A stretch of DNA of 64,000 bases. It comes from Volutella citrinella (Eukaryota > Ascomycota > Sordariomycetes > Hypocreales > Nectriaceae). Positions 46,724 to 56,796 of this stretch are shown in pieces. Below the pieces are notes generated by a model, which saw only the letters and a program-made list of their open reading frames with translations, ran no database searches and was not told the DNA's origin. The translations under genes and the position numbers were made by a program. Where the stretch lies: assembly GCA_034401135.1 (NCBI GenBank), contig JAWZSP010000002.1, positions 1,922,001 to 1,986,000 on the forward strand, read 5' to 3'. Positions within the stretch are counted from its first letter, which is position 1; every line of letters begins with the position of its first letter.

Positions 46724-46732
46724 ATCAGCATC

Positions 46733-49317
46733 ATGGTCAAGTTCTCGCATGGCTGCTGGCACCCGGCGGCGGACACAATCATCGATTGGGCCGTCGAGGT
46801 CGTCAAGGGCGAGGCGAGGGAGGACAACCTGCACTTTGTCACGGTAAGCCTTCTTTTTGATAACCCCAGATATTGTTGAGTCGGAACTGACCTATCCGCA
46901 GTGCTCCAAACCTATCAACCACCGTGGAGACACTCTAAACAATCCCACCCTGACCCATCATGTCAGCTCGCCGATTGATGACGTCCTCTTCGTCTCCTCA
47001 ACCCACTGGAAGGGCCAAAAGTCCGTGTCAGACGGCCCTCACTTTGAGCTCTTCCCAGCCGGAAAGCCGGACCACACGCAGCCCATTGAGACATCAAAGG
47101 CCGACAACGCCCTGAAACTGTCCGTGGGCAGCCTCTCTGCATCCGTCAACACAGCCCCCAAGAGCTTTGGCCTCGAGTTTGCCAACGGCTCCCGTCAGCT
47201 CACGTCGCTCGGATGGCGGTCCATTGGCTACGTGAAGCAGAACACCACGGCCCTGCACCCCAAGGCCAACTACACCAACCCCAACAAGGGCGAGCGGTGG
47301 ACCACCTATCAGCTCTCGCTCGCTGTCGGAGAGAAGATCTACGGCCTGGGCGAGCGGTTTGGCCCCTTCGTTAAGAACGGCCAGACTGTGGACCTGTGGA
47401 ACGACGACGGCGGCACTGGCTCCGAGCTGACGTACAAGAACATCCCCTTCTTCATCAGCTCGGCCGGCTATGGAGTTTTCATCCCGACTTCCAACCGCAT
47501 CTCGCTCGAGATCCAGTCTGAGCGAACCACGCGGGTCAACATTGCCGTCCCCGGCGAGAGTCTCTCCATTTACCTCATCCACGGCCCCAACCCCAAGGAC
47601 ATTTTGAGCCGATATGCCATCCTTACCGGCCGACCGGCCCTGCCACCCGCGTGGACGTTTGGTCTGTGGCTCACAACCAGCTTCACGACCGACTACGACG
47701 AGACCACTGTCAACACGTTCCTCGACGGCATGAAGGAGCGAGATATCCCCGTCTCCGTCTTCCACTATGATTGCTTCTGGATGAAGGGCTTCCAGTGGTG
47801 TGACTTTGAGTTTGACCAAGATTTCTTCCCGGATGCAGCCGGGCAGCTGAAGAGGCTGAAGGATCGAGGCCAGCATGTAGGTGAGCTTGTTTAGTGGTTG
47901 AAAATGGTGTCTGACTGATATTCCTTTAGGTGTGCGTGTGGATCAACCCGTACATTGCGCAGGAGAGCAAGCTCTTTGACGAGGGAGCCGAAAAGGGATA
48001 TTTTATCAAACGTGGCGACGGAAGCGTCTGGCAATACGACTTCTGGGTAGGCGCTTCTGAACTTCCCTCTATTAGACGAGGCTGACAACCGAATAGCAAG
48101 CCGGAATGGCGTTTGTCGACTTCACCAACCCCGATGCCTGCAAGTGGTATCAGTCCAAGCTCCAGGCGCTGGTGGACATGGGCGTCGACTCGTTCAAGAC
48201 GGATTTCGGAGAGCGCATCCCCACGGGCGACACCGTCTACTTTGACGGCTCGGACCCTGCCAAGATGCACAACTACTACGCCTTCCTCTACAACAAGGTG
48301 ACGTTTGAGGTGCTGGAGGAGTCTCTGGGCAAGAACAAGGCGGCACTGTTTGCCCGCTCTGCCACCGCCGGATGCCAGGTATGATGACCATGACGACGGA
48401 CGCAAGAGTGATGACTGACCTTGCAACAGCGGTTCCCCGTGCACTGGGGAGGTGACCCGTACTCGACGTTCCCCGCCATGGCCGAGACGCTCCGGGGCGG
48501 CATGTCTCTCGCCCTCAGCGGCTTCGGCTACTGGGCGCACGACATTGGCGGCTTCGAGGGCAACCCGGACCCGGCCCTCTTCAAGCGCTGGATCGCATTT
48601 GGCCTCTTCTCGTCTCACTCTCGCCTCCACGGCAGCGGCTCCTTCCGCGTGCCGTGGCTCGTCGACCCGACCGAGGAGGCGTCGCGCGTGCTCGCCCACT
48701 TCGTCTCGTGGAAGCACCGCCTGATGCCCTACCTGTTCGCCCAGGCCCTGGCAACGCACCGCACCGGCCTGCCCATGCTGCGCAGCTCGCTGCTCGAGTA
48801 CCCCGACGACCCGGCCTGCTGGCACCTCGACACGCAGTACTTCCTCGGCGACGCGCTCCTCGTGGCGCCTGTCTTCAGTGGCTCTGCCGAGGGCGACGTG
48901 ACGTATTACGTGCCCCGGGGTAAGTGGTACGGCCTGCTCGACGGAAAGGTGAGGGAGGGCCCCGCGTACGTGACGGAGCAGCACGGCTTCTTCAGCCTGC
49001 CAGTGCTACTGCGGCCGGGCAAGAGCGTGGTGCTCGGTGACAAGGACCTGTCCAAGGACACGGTCACGTACGACTGGGCGGACAAGGTGACGGTCCTCGT
49101 CAACCCGATCGACGGCATGGACGAGGTGGTGGAGGTGCCCGACCACGAGGAGGCCGGCCAAGTGCGGGCGAAGCTGTCCATCAAGGCCAGCTCGTCGTCA
49201 GTCGAAGTGACGGTCCTGGAGGGCGAGCTCGGTGATGGCGCCAGAGTCCAGATTGCCGGCGGCCAGACTGTCGACTTTGACGCGTCTTCCGGGCGTCTCG
49301 AGGTTGCGCTGTCCTAG
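46733..49317 (+). CDS. GH31 alpha-xylosidase
   Basis: Five exons, 46733-46843, 46902-47876, 47930-48046, 48097-48378, 48430-49317; 790 residues, all introns GT-AG. GH31 alpha-xylosidases release xylose from the non-reducing end of xyloglucan oligosaccharides such as isoprimeverose. Visible: the N-terminal galactose-mutarotase-like domain with YGLGERFGPFVKNGQTVDLWN; the barrel with VSVFHYDCFWMKGFQWCDFEF (an alpha-xylosidase feature), VCVWINPYIAQES; the nucleophile motif FKTDFGERIP (Asp437); FPVHWGGDPYSTFPAM with the acid/base region; HDIGGFEG; and HGSGSFRVPW. Length matches bacterial YicI-type enzymes (about 770). No signal peptide is seen, so it is probably intracellular and needs an importer; the divergent sugar porter fits. 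alpha-Glucosidase is the alternative but the CFWM/FEF signature argues for xylosidase. Confidence 0.92.
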
Positions 49318-49628
49318 TGGTGTCCATGGTTGGGGTTATTGGACTTGCCATGTACGAGTAGCTACAATAGATCCGTAGTCGATGGCTTCATGATATCCCC
49401 ATGCTTAATGACGGAATATGGTGAAGGATGAATCAAGTTGTGGTTGAGGATGAAGGTATTTGTCAGCATTTCCAGGAATTGATCAACTACAGCATGAAGA
49501 ATGTGCACTCGATACTGCCCCAACTCATAATGACAGACGAGGACCTCTCCGGAGTCCAGGTCGTTGCCGGCCTGGCGAACCTGCTTCGGAGTGCCGTTGA
49601 TCTGAGGCCTGCGAGTATTCACCTCGAA
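49318..49628. other. Convergent intergenic region
   Basis: Shared 3' region of alpha-xylosidase and the membrane-protein gene. Nothing recognised. Confidence 0.5.
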
Positions 49629-50423
49629 TCAAATCTCGAGTGATCCCTTATCTTCAGGCAAGTCAGTTCTCATCGCTGCCTTAAATACATAAAATGCCAC
49701 CAAGCAGGATTGGAGAGCCCCCCCAACGCCGGGTACCCAAAATCCCAGCGCGCCACTCCACGTCACAGGCCCAGTCCGAACACAGTGCACTCCCAGGGCT
49801 GGCCAAAAAGTGAGCGTCAGACCGCTAGTGGCAAATGCAAGCCATCTTGGAAACAATGGATTTGGTCGCTTGTCGAGTAAGATGGCATAAGAGAAGGCAA
49901 AGTCCTGGCAGAGGAGCGCAGGAAATGGCATTGCAAACAATAGCCAGCTGAGGTCGTTGAGGAGCTGCGTGAGCTCTGGCGTGCGCTCTAGGCGATACAT
50001 GGTTGCGGCGAAGAAGTAGGCCGGAAGCACCAGAAACAGCCCTCCCATGACGCCGCCCAGCAGCTCCGCATAGATGATGGTCCTGGAAACGCCTGGGATG
50101 CGAGACATTTGACCGGCGATGGCCGCAGTGAACATGGGGCAGAAGAAGGACGCCATCGTCATGAGGGCAATGCCGCCTTTGAAACCAGTCTCGTGCTTGA
50201 TGTAGTGGGCTTGGACTTGCTCTGCCGTGAGTCGAGGCGGCATAGGAGGAAGGTTGTCAGTTGCCGGAAGCCATAAAAAGAAGAACAGAATCGTCAACGG
50301 GCCGCCTAATGCAGCGAACTTGGCGAAGTTGGTTCCAGAAGCCCAGCCTTCCGTTGACTTGGATTTGGCCCGGTTGGTAGGAGACATTATCTGTTCGGGC
50401 GACGTCTCTCGTTCATTAATCAT
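49629..50423 (-). CDS. Hypothetical multi-pass membrane protein
   Basis: Single exon, 264 residues from the first ATG (50423); a second ATG at 50387 is equally possible. A short hydrophilic N-terminus (Ser/Lys-rich) is followed by about six to seven hydrophobic segments: GGPLTILFFFLWLPA, GGIALMTMASFFCPM, LLGGVMGGLFLVLPAYFF, LSWLLFAMPFPALLC, LAFATSGLTLTFWPALGV and a last one near GGALQSCLVAFYVF. I do not recognise the family or a functional motif. The composition and a TATA box at the right distance (50519-50526) support a real gene. It may be one of the lineage-specific integral membrane proteins common near fungal accessory genes; no function can be assigned. Confidence 0.65.
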   Translation of the reverse strand: MINERETSPEQIMSPTNRAKSKSTEGWASGTNFAKFAALGGPLTILFFFLWLPATDNLPPMPPRLTAEQVQAHYIKHETGFKGGIALMTMASFFCPMFTAAIAGQMSRIPGVSRTIIYAELLGGVMGGLFLVLPAYFFAATMYRLERTPELTQLLNDLSWLLFAMPFPALLCQDFAFSYAILLDKRPNPLFPRWLAFATSGLTLTFWPALGVHCVRTGPVTWSGALGFWVPGVGGALQSCLVAFYVFKAAMRTDLPEDKGSLEI

Positions 50424-50518
50424 AATGGGCAAATACAATGCTTGCAAACTTGTCTCTATATCGCTGTTACGTGTCGACAGGATTATGAGATGAATGGATT
50501 AATGTCTCTCCATGGCGA

Positions 50519-50526
50519 TATTTATA
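50519..50526 (-). promoter_or_regulatory. TATA box of the membrane-protein gene
   Basis: TATAAATA on the minus strand, about 100 bp upstream of the ATG at 50423. Confidence 0.5.
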
Positions 50527-51153
50527 CTCAAGCCTACTCCAGTCCTCAAGATCAAATATTTACTAGCACATTGCGTTCGGAAGCGCACCATGGTTCATGC
50601 CGGGCTCCGGCCCGCGCCTCGGATGGTACCAGGCCCGGAGCAGCAGACATTGGCAATGCCGCAGCTTATAGGTGGACTTCAAATGGCTGGGAGATCTATC
50701 GCTCGAGCAAGACGATGGATGATTCGCCAGATCTGTAGCTGAATGCGGGGACGGTATCAACAGCATCATGTTTGAATATTGAGGAGGGGTGATGATCTGC
50801 AAAATGTTTCCAGACATGTGTTGTTTGTTCTCACAAGCCCTTGTTGCTCCGGAACACCCTGTTCCGCACCTCCGCGGAGCAGTTGACATGTATATCCCAC
50901 CGGTGCATTTCTAAGCAATTGGCGGTGTCGTCAAAGTCGGAAAAGAAAAGGACCACCTAGGACAGTAGTTCATAATAGTGAATCCTTGGGAAAGAACATC
51001 CTGGAGAGATAGTGTAGTCTGCCGCGGGACCGACCAAAACTGACCTAAGAGTGCGGCAGTGATCCTAGTGTAATCCAGCAGCTTTATTCCAATAGACATT
51101 TCTATTATTTCTCTACCTGAATATCACATCTACGGCCAGTCTAGCCAATCAGC
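50527..51153. other. Intergenic region, no gene seen
   Basis: Between the membrane-protein promoter and the 3' end of the GFA-domain gene. No supported feature. Confidence 0.45.
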
Positions 51154-51679
51154 CTACGAGCCAAACTCGGGCTCCTGCTTCGCATCGCCGCTCGGAGAGA
51201 GGTACGTGGGCCTGTCCTTGACGTAGAACTCGACGCCAATCTTGCCGCCGAGGTTCGCCGCCCCGCCGTTGAGGGTGCCGGCCTTGACGCACGTCATGTC
51301 GGGCATGACCTCGAGCTCCGTGTACAGGCTGGAGCCGCACTGCGGGCAGAAGAAGTGCTTGTTGATCTTGCCCGACTTGCCGACGGCGTCATAGTCCTTG
51401 GGGGTGCCTGGACTAGTTAGTTGATTACTACTTTTGAAGAGGCACAGATCCGGCTTACCTTTGGTGACGCTGAAGCTCGTGCGAGGAACGACGGCGTTGG
51501 ACGTGAAGGCGCCGCCGGTCCACTTCTGGCAGTCGACGCAGTGGCAGAGAGCCGTGACTGCTGGCTCGCCTTGGAAATCTCAAGTCAGCATGCCGAAAAA
51601 AAGGGCTTGACGTGGCTGGTAGCCTACCAGTGAACTGGAACTCGATGTCACCGCATAGACAGCTACCTGTGGTCGTCAT
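51154..51679 (-). CDS. GFA-domain zinc protein
   Basis: Three exons (minus): 51679-51628, 51569-51459, 51407-51154; 138 residues, both introns GT-AG. The GFA/CENP-V fold binds two zinc ions; members are often annotated as glutathione-dependent formaldehyde-activating enzymes, but most fungal members have no proven substrate. Zinc ligands are visible in order: SCLCGDIEF, ALCHCVDCQKWTGGAF and FFCPQCGSSLY. The end GVEFYVKDRP is typical. Length fits the family (about 130-150). Probably cytosolic. A TATATATA at 51764-51771 lies 85-92 bp upstream. It is followed upstream by a same-strand Zn2Cys6 gene 450 bp away, without evidence for a functional link. Confidence 0.88.
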
Positions 51680-51763
51680 GTTGAGTTGTTGGGATGGGCA
51701 CGTTGTTATTGGACGTTTAATGACGAGTTGTATTCATACAGCACGCTTCATGCTACAAATGAG

Positions 51764-51771
51764 TATATATA
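51764..51771 (-). promoter_or_regulatory. TATA box of the GFA gene
   Basis: TATATATA, 85-92 bp upstream of the ATG at 51679. Confidence 0.45.
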
Positions 51772-52129
51772 GTCGTCCAAACGTTCCATTTCTCCGGAGC
51801 GGGGTGACGGCGCTCAGCAGACCTGTTGGCCGCCTCGCTGGATCGTTGGACCTTCGCCTCGTCGAGTAGAGCCCCCTTATGTGCAGTGGGGCTTCAGGCG
51901 GATCCGAGACTGGTTACGTAGTAGAAGAAGAACAGGGGGAAGTGCTCTGGTTCGCTCCGAGTTGATCCCTGGTCTCAATGGCGGTTGCCATGGCGGGGGA
52001 ACGGAGCGGCCCCGCAGCAGGCAATAGATCAAGTCTCCGCCGACGGCTAATTTGTCATCTCGCTGCTCTATTGTGTACAGTGCTATTCTTACTATTACAG
52101 CTTGCTCGGAAAAGTCGCTAACCCTGCTA
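51772..52129. other. Intergenic region, no gene seen
   Basis: Between the GFA promoter and the 3' end of the second Zn2Cys6 gene. Nothing recognised. Confidence 0.45.
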
Positions 52130-54862
52130 CTAGTAGGGATTGAGCCCAAAATCGTCCAACGTATCAGGGCCGATGGCATCGCGGCCAGGCTCGAAGGCGG
52201 CGAGCGGCTCCAGCTCGGTCGAGCTGGGAAAGATGAGGTCGCTGCCAATGCCCCTGAACCAGCCGTCGCCAATCCACCAGTCCACGGGCAGCGCATTATC
52301 GGCGCTCAAGTCAAGCACTGGCTCCTCGTTGCCGGTCGAGATCTCAGCGCCGAACCGATACACCAGGCACCGAGCCACGCTCGTGTACAGACGGCCTGCC
52401 GAGTTGGTAGGGAGCTGCTGGACAATCTTATCCAGATGCGCAGGCACAGCCCGGGCTATGGAGTTGGCTTCGGTTGCCTCCTGGATCGAGAGGATATTTT
52501 TCTGAAGTGCCTAGTTGTGGTGTTAGTACAGTTGAACCCAAAGTGTCTTGTCAAGAAACCGGAGCAGAATCAAAGGCATACCTGTCCAATCTCGGCAACG
52601 GCATGGCAAATCATGATGAACTGGTTGTTGTGAAATCCAATCCCCAGCTTGTTCAGCACTGGCTCCGTCAGCACCGCTTGCAGCATCCGCACGGCGACCT
52701 TGACAGTCTTTTGGCAGATGATATTGAAGTGGGCATGATTGGCGTTGGTGTCGATGGCTGACATGTCTCTCATTGCTTGGGTGCCGAGAACCAGCACGCT
52801 GTGGTCAATGTAGAAGGCCAATATCGGCAGGTAAGTGCTGGATGGCCCATCGTCCAGCGCACACCTGACGCTTCGCACATGTTCGAGCAGGTTGAAGCAT
52901 CGGACGTGCCATTTGGAGACGACCGAGGCCGTCTTTTCAGAGTCGCTTAGTTCCTCGAAGGCGTTCAGCTAGATTTGATATTAGCATGGTATCAACATTG
53001 GTAATCTTTGACCAAGGACAGCATGGTGCCATTTACCAGAATCCCTCGAGTCTCGATGATGCCGCTAATCATGCGATCAGGCGGTGTCGCGTGCGGCTTG
53101 CGCCACCAGTCAAAGGCATCTTGCGGCATCTCGTTCCATGAGACCAAGGGTCTGCGGCCCGTGACGGTGCCGAAGCCTTTATCCGCAATCATGATATATA
53201 GCCAAGTCCTCTCGTAGTTGCGCCGTAGCTTCTCTCTAGCGACATTGACACTAATGGGGTTGGACGCGGCCACGTAGCTCTCGACGCGTTCAGGGTCATT
53301 GATACCCAGTTCGCGTGCGAGTTGGGCCGCCTTGGTGAAATGATTAGCGGCCGAAGGGTGAATGTTAGTAGGTTGGGATAGTTGGAGGCATACATGACTC
53401 AAATGCAGCCAGTGCGGATCATCGCAGCGCTTCTGGCGAGCAGGGGACCAGTATTGAATAAGAAGGATAGCCTGGATCGTCTCGAGACTTCTTATAGAAA
53501 CGGCAATAGACCACTTCATATTAGCTTCTGCAAGCGACAAGAGGGTTGGGAAGATCATTCTGTCACGCGGCCGAGTGGAGACGGCGCATCCAAGCGCGAT
53601 GATGGCCGAGAAGAGCGTGAAGGATGAGGAGTAGACCGAGTCGGGGGTGTGCAGGTCTGGGTCCAACACGCCAAGTAGCGGATTCCGAGTCGTGAAGAAT
53701 CCGGAAGTGAGTTAGTTGGTGCAGAAAGTATCGAGGACACGCTCAGAGAGTGGAGTCATCAGTAATCACGTACAGGTTGAAGAAGTATTGGGCGTCAGAC
53801 TCGTCAATGAGCCGAGATGCCACCGGATCGCAAGCAGTGGGCTCCAGTCTGAACGGAGTATCCAGAGACTGAGATGAGAGGACATGCCAGTCCTTTTGCA
53901 GTGTAAGGGGTGATGCTGAGGATATGCAAAACCAACAGTCAGCATGAAGTCTCGGCTTTCGGATGAAGTGAAAACGCACCGCAATACTCCAGTAGTCGTC
54001 TGTTGACGGCGTCAGGGTCCAGCTGCTTCGAAAGGGCAGGGTATCCGCTGGTCCCAGATCGCAGGGATGGCGAAAGGCTCTGGCGGTCAAGCTGCTCGCT
54101 CACAGCGGTGACGGCGGCCGTCAGGATGTCGACGGGTGACACAACCGACGCCATGGCCTTGGGCTCGCTGACATGGGAGCAGTCCCTTAGGCACTCGCCT
54201 TGAGGCAGCTCGCTGTACTCTTCTGCGTCGAAGCCCTCCTTGCTTGGCGTGCTGGTAGCCCCCTCGGACGGCGAGACCAGACCGGACGGCTTTGCGGCAG
54301 ACGAAGAGGCCGTGGCGGCAGACTCTAGCAAGATCCGGACCACCTCGTCTCCCACGGGGCTCTCGCTGATGCGCAAGAGGAGCTTCTCGACCGTGTCAGG
54401 CTTGCTGGGTAGCCGACCGAGTCAGAATAGGGCGGTGTCATGAGGGTTTTACTAGTAATCTGGGAGGGAAATCTCACTTTAAGCTGCCTAGTTTGCGCCC
54501 GCGATTCGACACGGAGGGATATCTACAAACCAACCCCGGTCCGGCGCACCTAGTGCTGTTGCGCAGGGATACGGCGTCAGAGAAGGGGACGAGAGGGACA
54601 GGCAGGCCGAAGCATCCAGCCGGAAGACGTACCACGGCTCCAGGCGGTCACATCGCTGGCGTGACGAGCGGCAGTTGAGGCAGGCCATGCGGTGGCGGGC
54701 GGTGGCAGCGACGGCGGCGATGCCGGCCTCGGCGGACGGCGCACTGTTGACTCGACGCTGTTGTTGTCGCTGATGCGGGCTGTCCTGGTCGGAGACGGCT
54801 TGAGCTGGCGCGGCAGAGCTGCTGTATTCCGGGGGGCGTGTTCCACCGTCGTTGGGACTCAT
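52130..54862 (-). CDS. Zn2Cys6 transcription factor with irregular splice sites
   Basis: Eight exons (minus): 54862-54633, 54555-54478, 54404-53980, 53915-53774, 53700-53394, 53330-53037, 52968-52582, 52510-52130; 747 residues if all are used. The zinc cluster has Cys at 61, 64, 71, 77, 80 and 87; Cys77 is split by intron 1 and is formed only with the acceptor before 54555. A fungal transcription-factor domain follows (NPLLGVLDPDLHTPDSVYSS, then AQLARELGINDPERV). Intron 5 (53393-53331) is 63 nt without a stop, so reading through it is possible, but removal restores the usual SHAAQLARELG. Intron 4 (53773-53701) ends in GG instead of AG: the only junction that keeps frame and family sequence. 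Exon 5/6 donor is either 53036 (GTAAAT, chosen) or a weaker GTCAAA. Nuclear regulator; targets unknown. The odd acceptor could mean the gene is damaged. Confidence 0.78.
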
Positions 54863-55123
54863 CTGTGGTGTCTTTCTGGGGCCCTTTTTCTAATCCCACG
54901 TCGTTGAGGGTCGGGTCTGGTCGGGTGTTTTTTCTGGTGGCCTGGCCTGGCCTCGTGCCTGCCGTCTGGGTCTGGGGTACAGTGCCAAATCGGTTCCCCA
55001 CACATTGGGTCTAGGCCAGCCTCTACAGGGTCTCAGTCCCAGGCACCACGTAAAACAAAAAGCTTGGCGAAGAGGGCAGCTTCCTGGAGGTGAAATTCAT
55101 TTAAGCTGGCGAAGCTCGCTCAT
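54863..55123. other. Regulator upstream region
   Basis: Upstream of the minus-strand regulator and 3' of the reductase relic; no gene seen. Confidence 0.4.
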
Positions 55124-55555
55124 CTAAATTGTATACACCAACTTCGTACATCGGACCCTGCCCTGCCGCAGCTCCTCCAGGCCGCCCAAGACGCCCTCCA
55201 GCCCGCTCCCGCCCTGGGTCACCCTCGTTCTAATGACCTTGAGCCGCCCCTGCTCGAGGAGACGGCAGACAATCTCCTTTAACATGATTGCAAATTCCAT
55301 TTCGTCTCGCTGCGGGGTAAATGTGGTGTCCAGCCACCTGTACGGCTCGTTGAGTACGCCGTCGGGGCCGCAGGTCTTGAGGTACTCGGCGTGCATTGCA
55401 GATGCGGTGACAATGACGGTCAGCCCTGACAGTTTTGCAAATTGAATCCCCCACAGCCACGTTTCGGTGCTGCGACCGTTGATGAGGATTGGGAATGGCT
55501 CCTTTGCGGGCTTGGTGGGCAACGGCAGGCCAAGTGACTTGTAAATGCTGAGTCC
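55124..55555 (-). pseudogene. Enoyl-reductase/zinc-type dehydrogenase relic
   Basis: An apparent exon starts after a TAG acceptor at 55555 and runs to a stop at 55124, about 143 codons. It matches ToxD/LovC-type medium-chain reductases: GLSIYKSLGLPLPTKPAKEP, FPILI, IQFAKLSGLTVIVTAS, then GLEGVLGGLEEL and KLVY at the end. Damage is evident. The N-terminal catalytic half is absent. The dinucleotide-binding loop, normally GGSTATG-like, reads NGRSTETW. About 100 residues of the Rossmann core are missing between YLKTCGPDG and LNEPYRW. Such reductases act as trans-enoyl reductases in polyketide pathways or as quinone-type reductases. I interpret this as a decayed gene fragment; a short expressed protein is possible but would lack catalysis. 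Confidence 0.65.
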
Positions 55556-55646
55556 CTATCGTCGATGGTGTTAGCAGACTGCTGTCATTGATGTCAACTC
55601 TACATTGGTGGCGGCTATACACAGGTGAAGGTGGATATATCGGTAC

Positions 55647-55763
55647 CTTGGGCAATAGGCTGCCTGAAGGCACAAGCGCCTGATAATTACATACTATGGC
55701 ACTTCTGGAACAGTTTGTACACATTGGCTGCACTTTGTCGCATTATTTTCGGCATGTTAACCG
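55647..55763 (-). pseudogene. Relic of a Zn2Cys6 DNA-binding domain
   Basis: On the minus strand the frame CDKVQPMCTNCSRSAIVC (starting at 55742) has the spacing of the second half of a binuclear zinc cluster, followed by NYQ and a possible GTACCG donor at 55646. Just upstream the same frame reads TCRK, then a stop codon TAA, directly before the CDK; the usual 6-residue spacer is shortened and interrupted and the first cysteine of the pair is missing. So the first half of the motif is broken. No downstream regulator body is found; the next recognisable sequence is the reductase relic. This is likely a degraded regulator fragment rather than a gene. Confidence 0.5.
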
Positions 55764-56141
55764 GGATATCTTGATCTGGGCATCCACCGAGCCGCGACCA
55801 GACATCTGAGCTTGATCCTTCGCAGCTTACACCGACGACAGCCTCGCCTTGTCTTTGAGTGCGCTCGCCGGGTACTGCGTGCAGGCAGCATGATGTGATT
55901 GGCGTGAGAACTCTACGTTGTTTGGACGAAAATGGTGCATGTGCTCCATCCAGTGACTGATAAGTACCCGGGTCCCTCACCCAGCGAATGTCGCCATGCC
56001 CCCCCAACTGCTCTCATAGACTCACACCGACACAGAGGGGCATGGACCGTCAACAAGGACCTGAATCCGTTTAGTCATCGAGAAATATGGTTTCGGAGCC
56101 AATACAAACACTACTGATGGTGTGTGCAAGGTCATACCCAC
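55764..56141. other. Region between relics and TIR element
   Basis: No gene recognised; no obvious target-site duplication is seen beside the element that follows. Confidence 0.4.
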
Positions 56142-56209
56142 GGCACTATAGTGGTACGAGCAAGGCTTATATATTGAAGGAAGCCTACAGCGCACTTCAA
56201 CCACTATAA
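56142..56209 (+). repeat. Left terminal inverted repeat
   Basis: Pairs with 56396-56455; see the MITE-like element. Confidence 0.75.
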
Positions 56210-56395
56210 CAACTATAATTATAGTGGTCTAGCTGCTAGAGTCGACCTGCAAGCAACGCTTGCGCCTATAAGCAACGCCTGCGCCTGCATTACTAGCGCT
56301 CTAGCCTACCTGCTGCCTTTTATAGGCACGGGCGTTGCCAAAGGCCCTATATTTATAGGGGACTATAGTAGGCTTTAGCGGCTAGGCCACTATAA

Positions 56396-56455
56396 TTATA
56401 GTGGCTGAGGTGCGCTGCAGGCTCATATAAGCTTTGCTCTCACCACTATGGTGCC
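56396..56455 (-). repeat. Right terminal inverted repeat
   Basis: Reverse complement matches 56142-56209 with a short gap and scattered substitutions. Confidence 0.75.
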
Positions 56456-56796
56456 AACACGTGACCTTACTCATACCATCAGTGGTGTTTGTCGCGGCTC
56501 CCATATGGTGTCGGACATTCGCTGGCACCCGATCGGGCTGTGTCCCGTAGCGCGAGCCTGGCCAAGAATCATCATGGCCTGCTATCGGCCAACAACTTGG
56601 ATTTTCTCGATCGCTACTACAGCTGTCTCACATGGCGACGTATGCTGACAGAGCTGTCAATTACCTAGAGGCGGCACTACTTTGTGCCGAGCTTACGGCT
56701 GTCGAATGACACTATACTCGAAGTTCTCAGAATCATTTTTCAATCCAGCCAAAACAGTGAACGATAGGTTGTGCAGAGCTCGTCTCATCGCAAGTG
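56456..56796. other. Upstream region of the HET gene
   Basis: 341 bp between the TIR element and the HET-domain ATG; no gene seen. The element is therefore close enough to influence the HET promoter. Confidence 0.4.

Larger units (their letters stand above)
56142..56455. mobile_element. MITE-like element with about 60-bp terminal inverted repeats
   Basis: A 314-bp non-coding element. The left end (56142-56209) and the reverse complement of the right end (56396-56455) both start GGCAC(C/T)ATAGTGGT and align for about 60 bp with several substitutions and a gap, ending in CCACTATAA. Inside lie a perfect 18-bp palindrome (56387-56404, CCACTATAATTATAGTGG), a near copy at about 56211-56228, and two 17-bp direct repeats with one mismatch (56251-56267, 56270-56286). 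No transposase is encoded, so it would need one in trans. No clear target-site duplication was found, so the exact ends and superfamily are uncertain. Confidence 0.75.

Noticed and set aside
54549..54632. Intron 1 of the second regulator ending at the downstream AG as the main form
   Set aside because: It destroys the fourth zinc-binding cysteine; the upstream AG gives a perfect cluster. Kept only as a possible alternative isoform.
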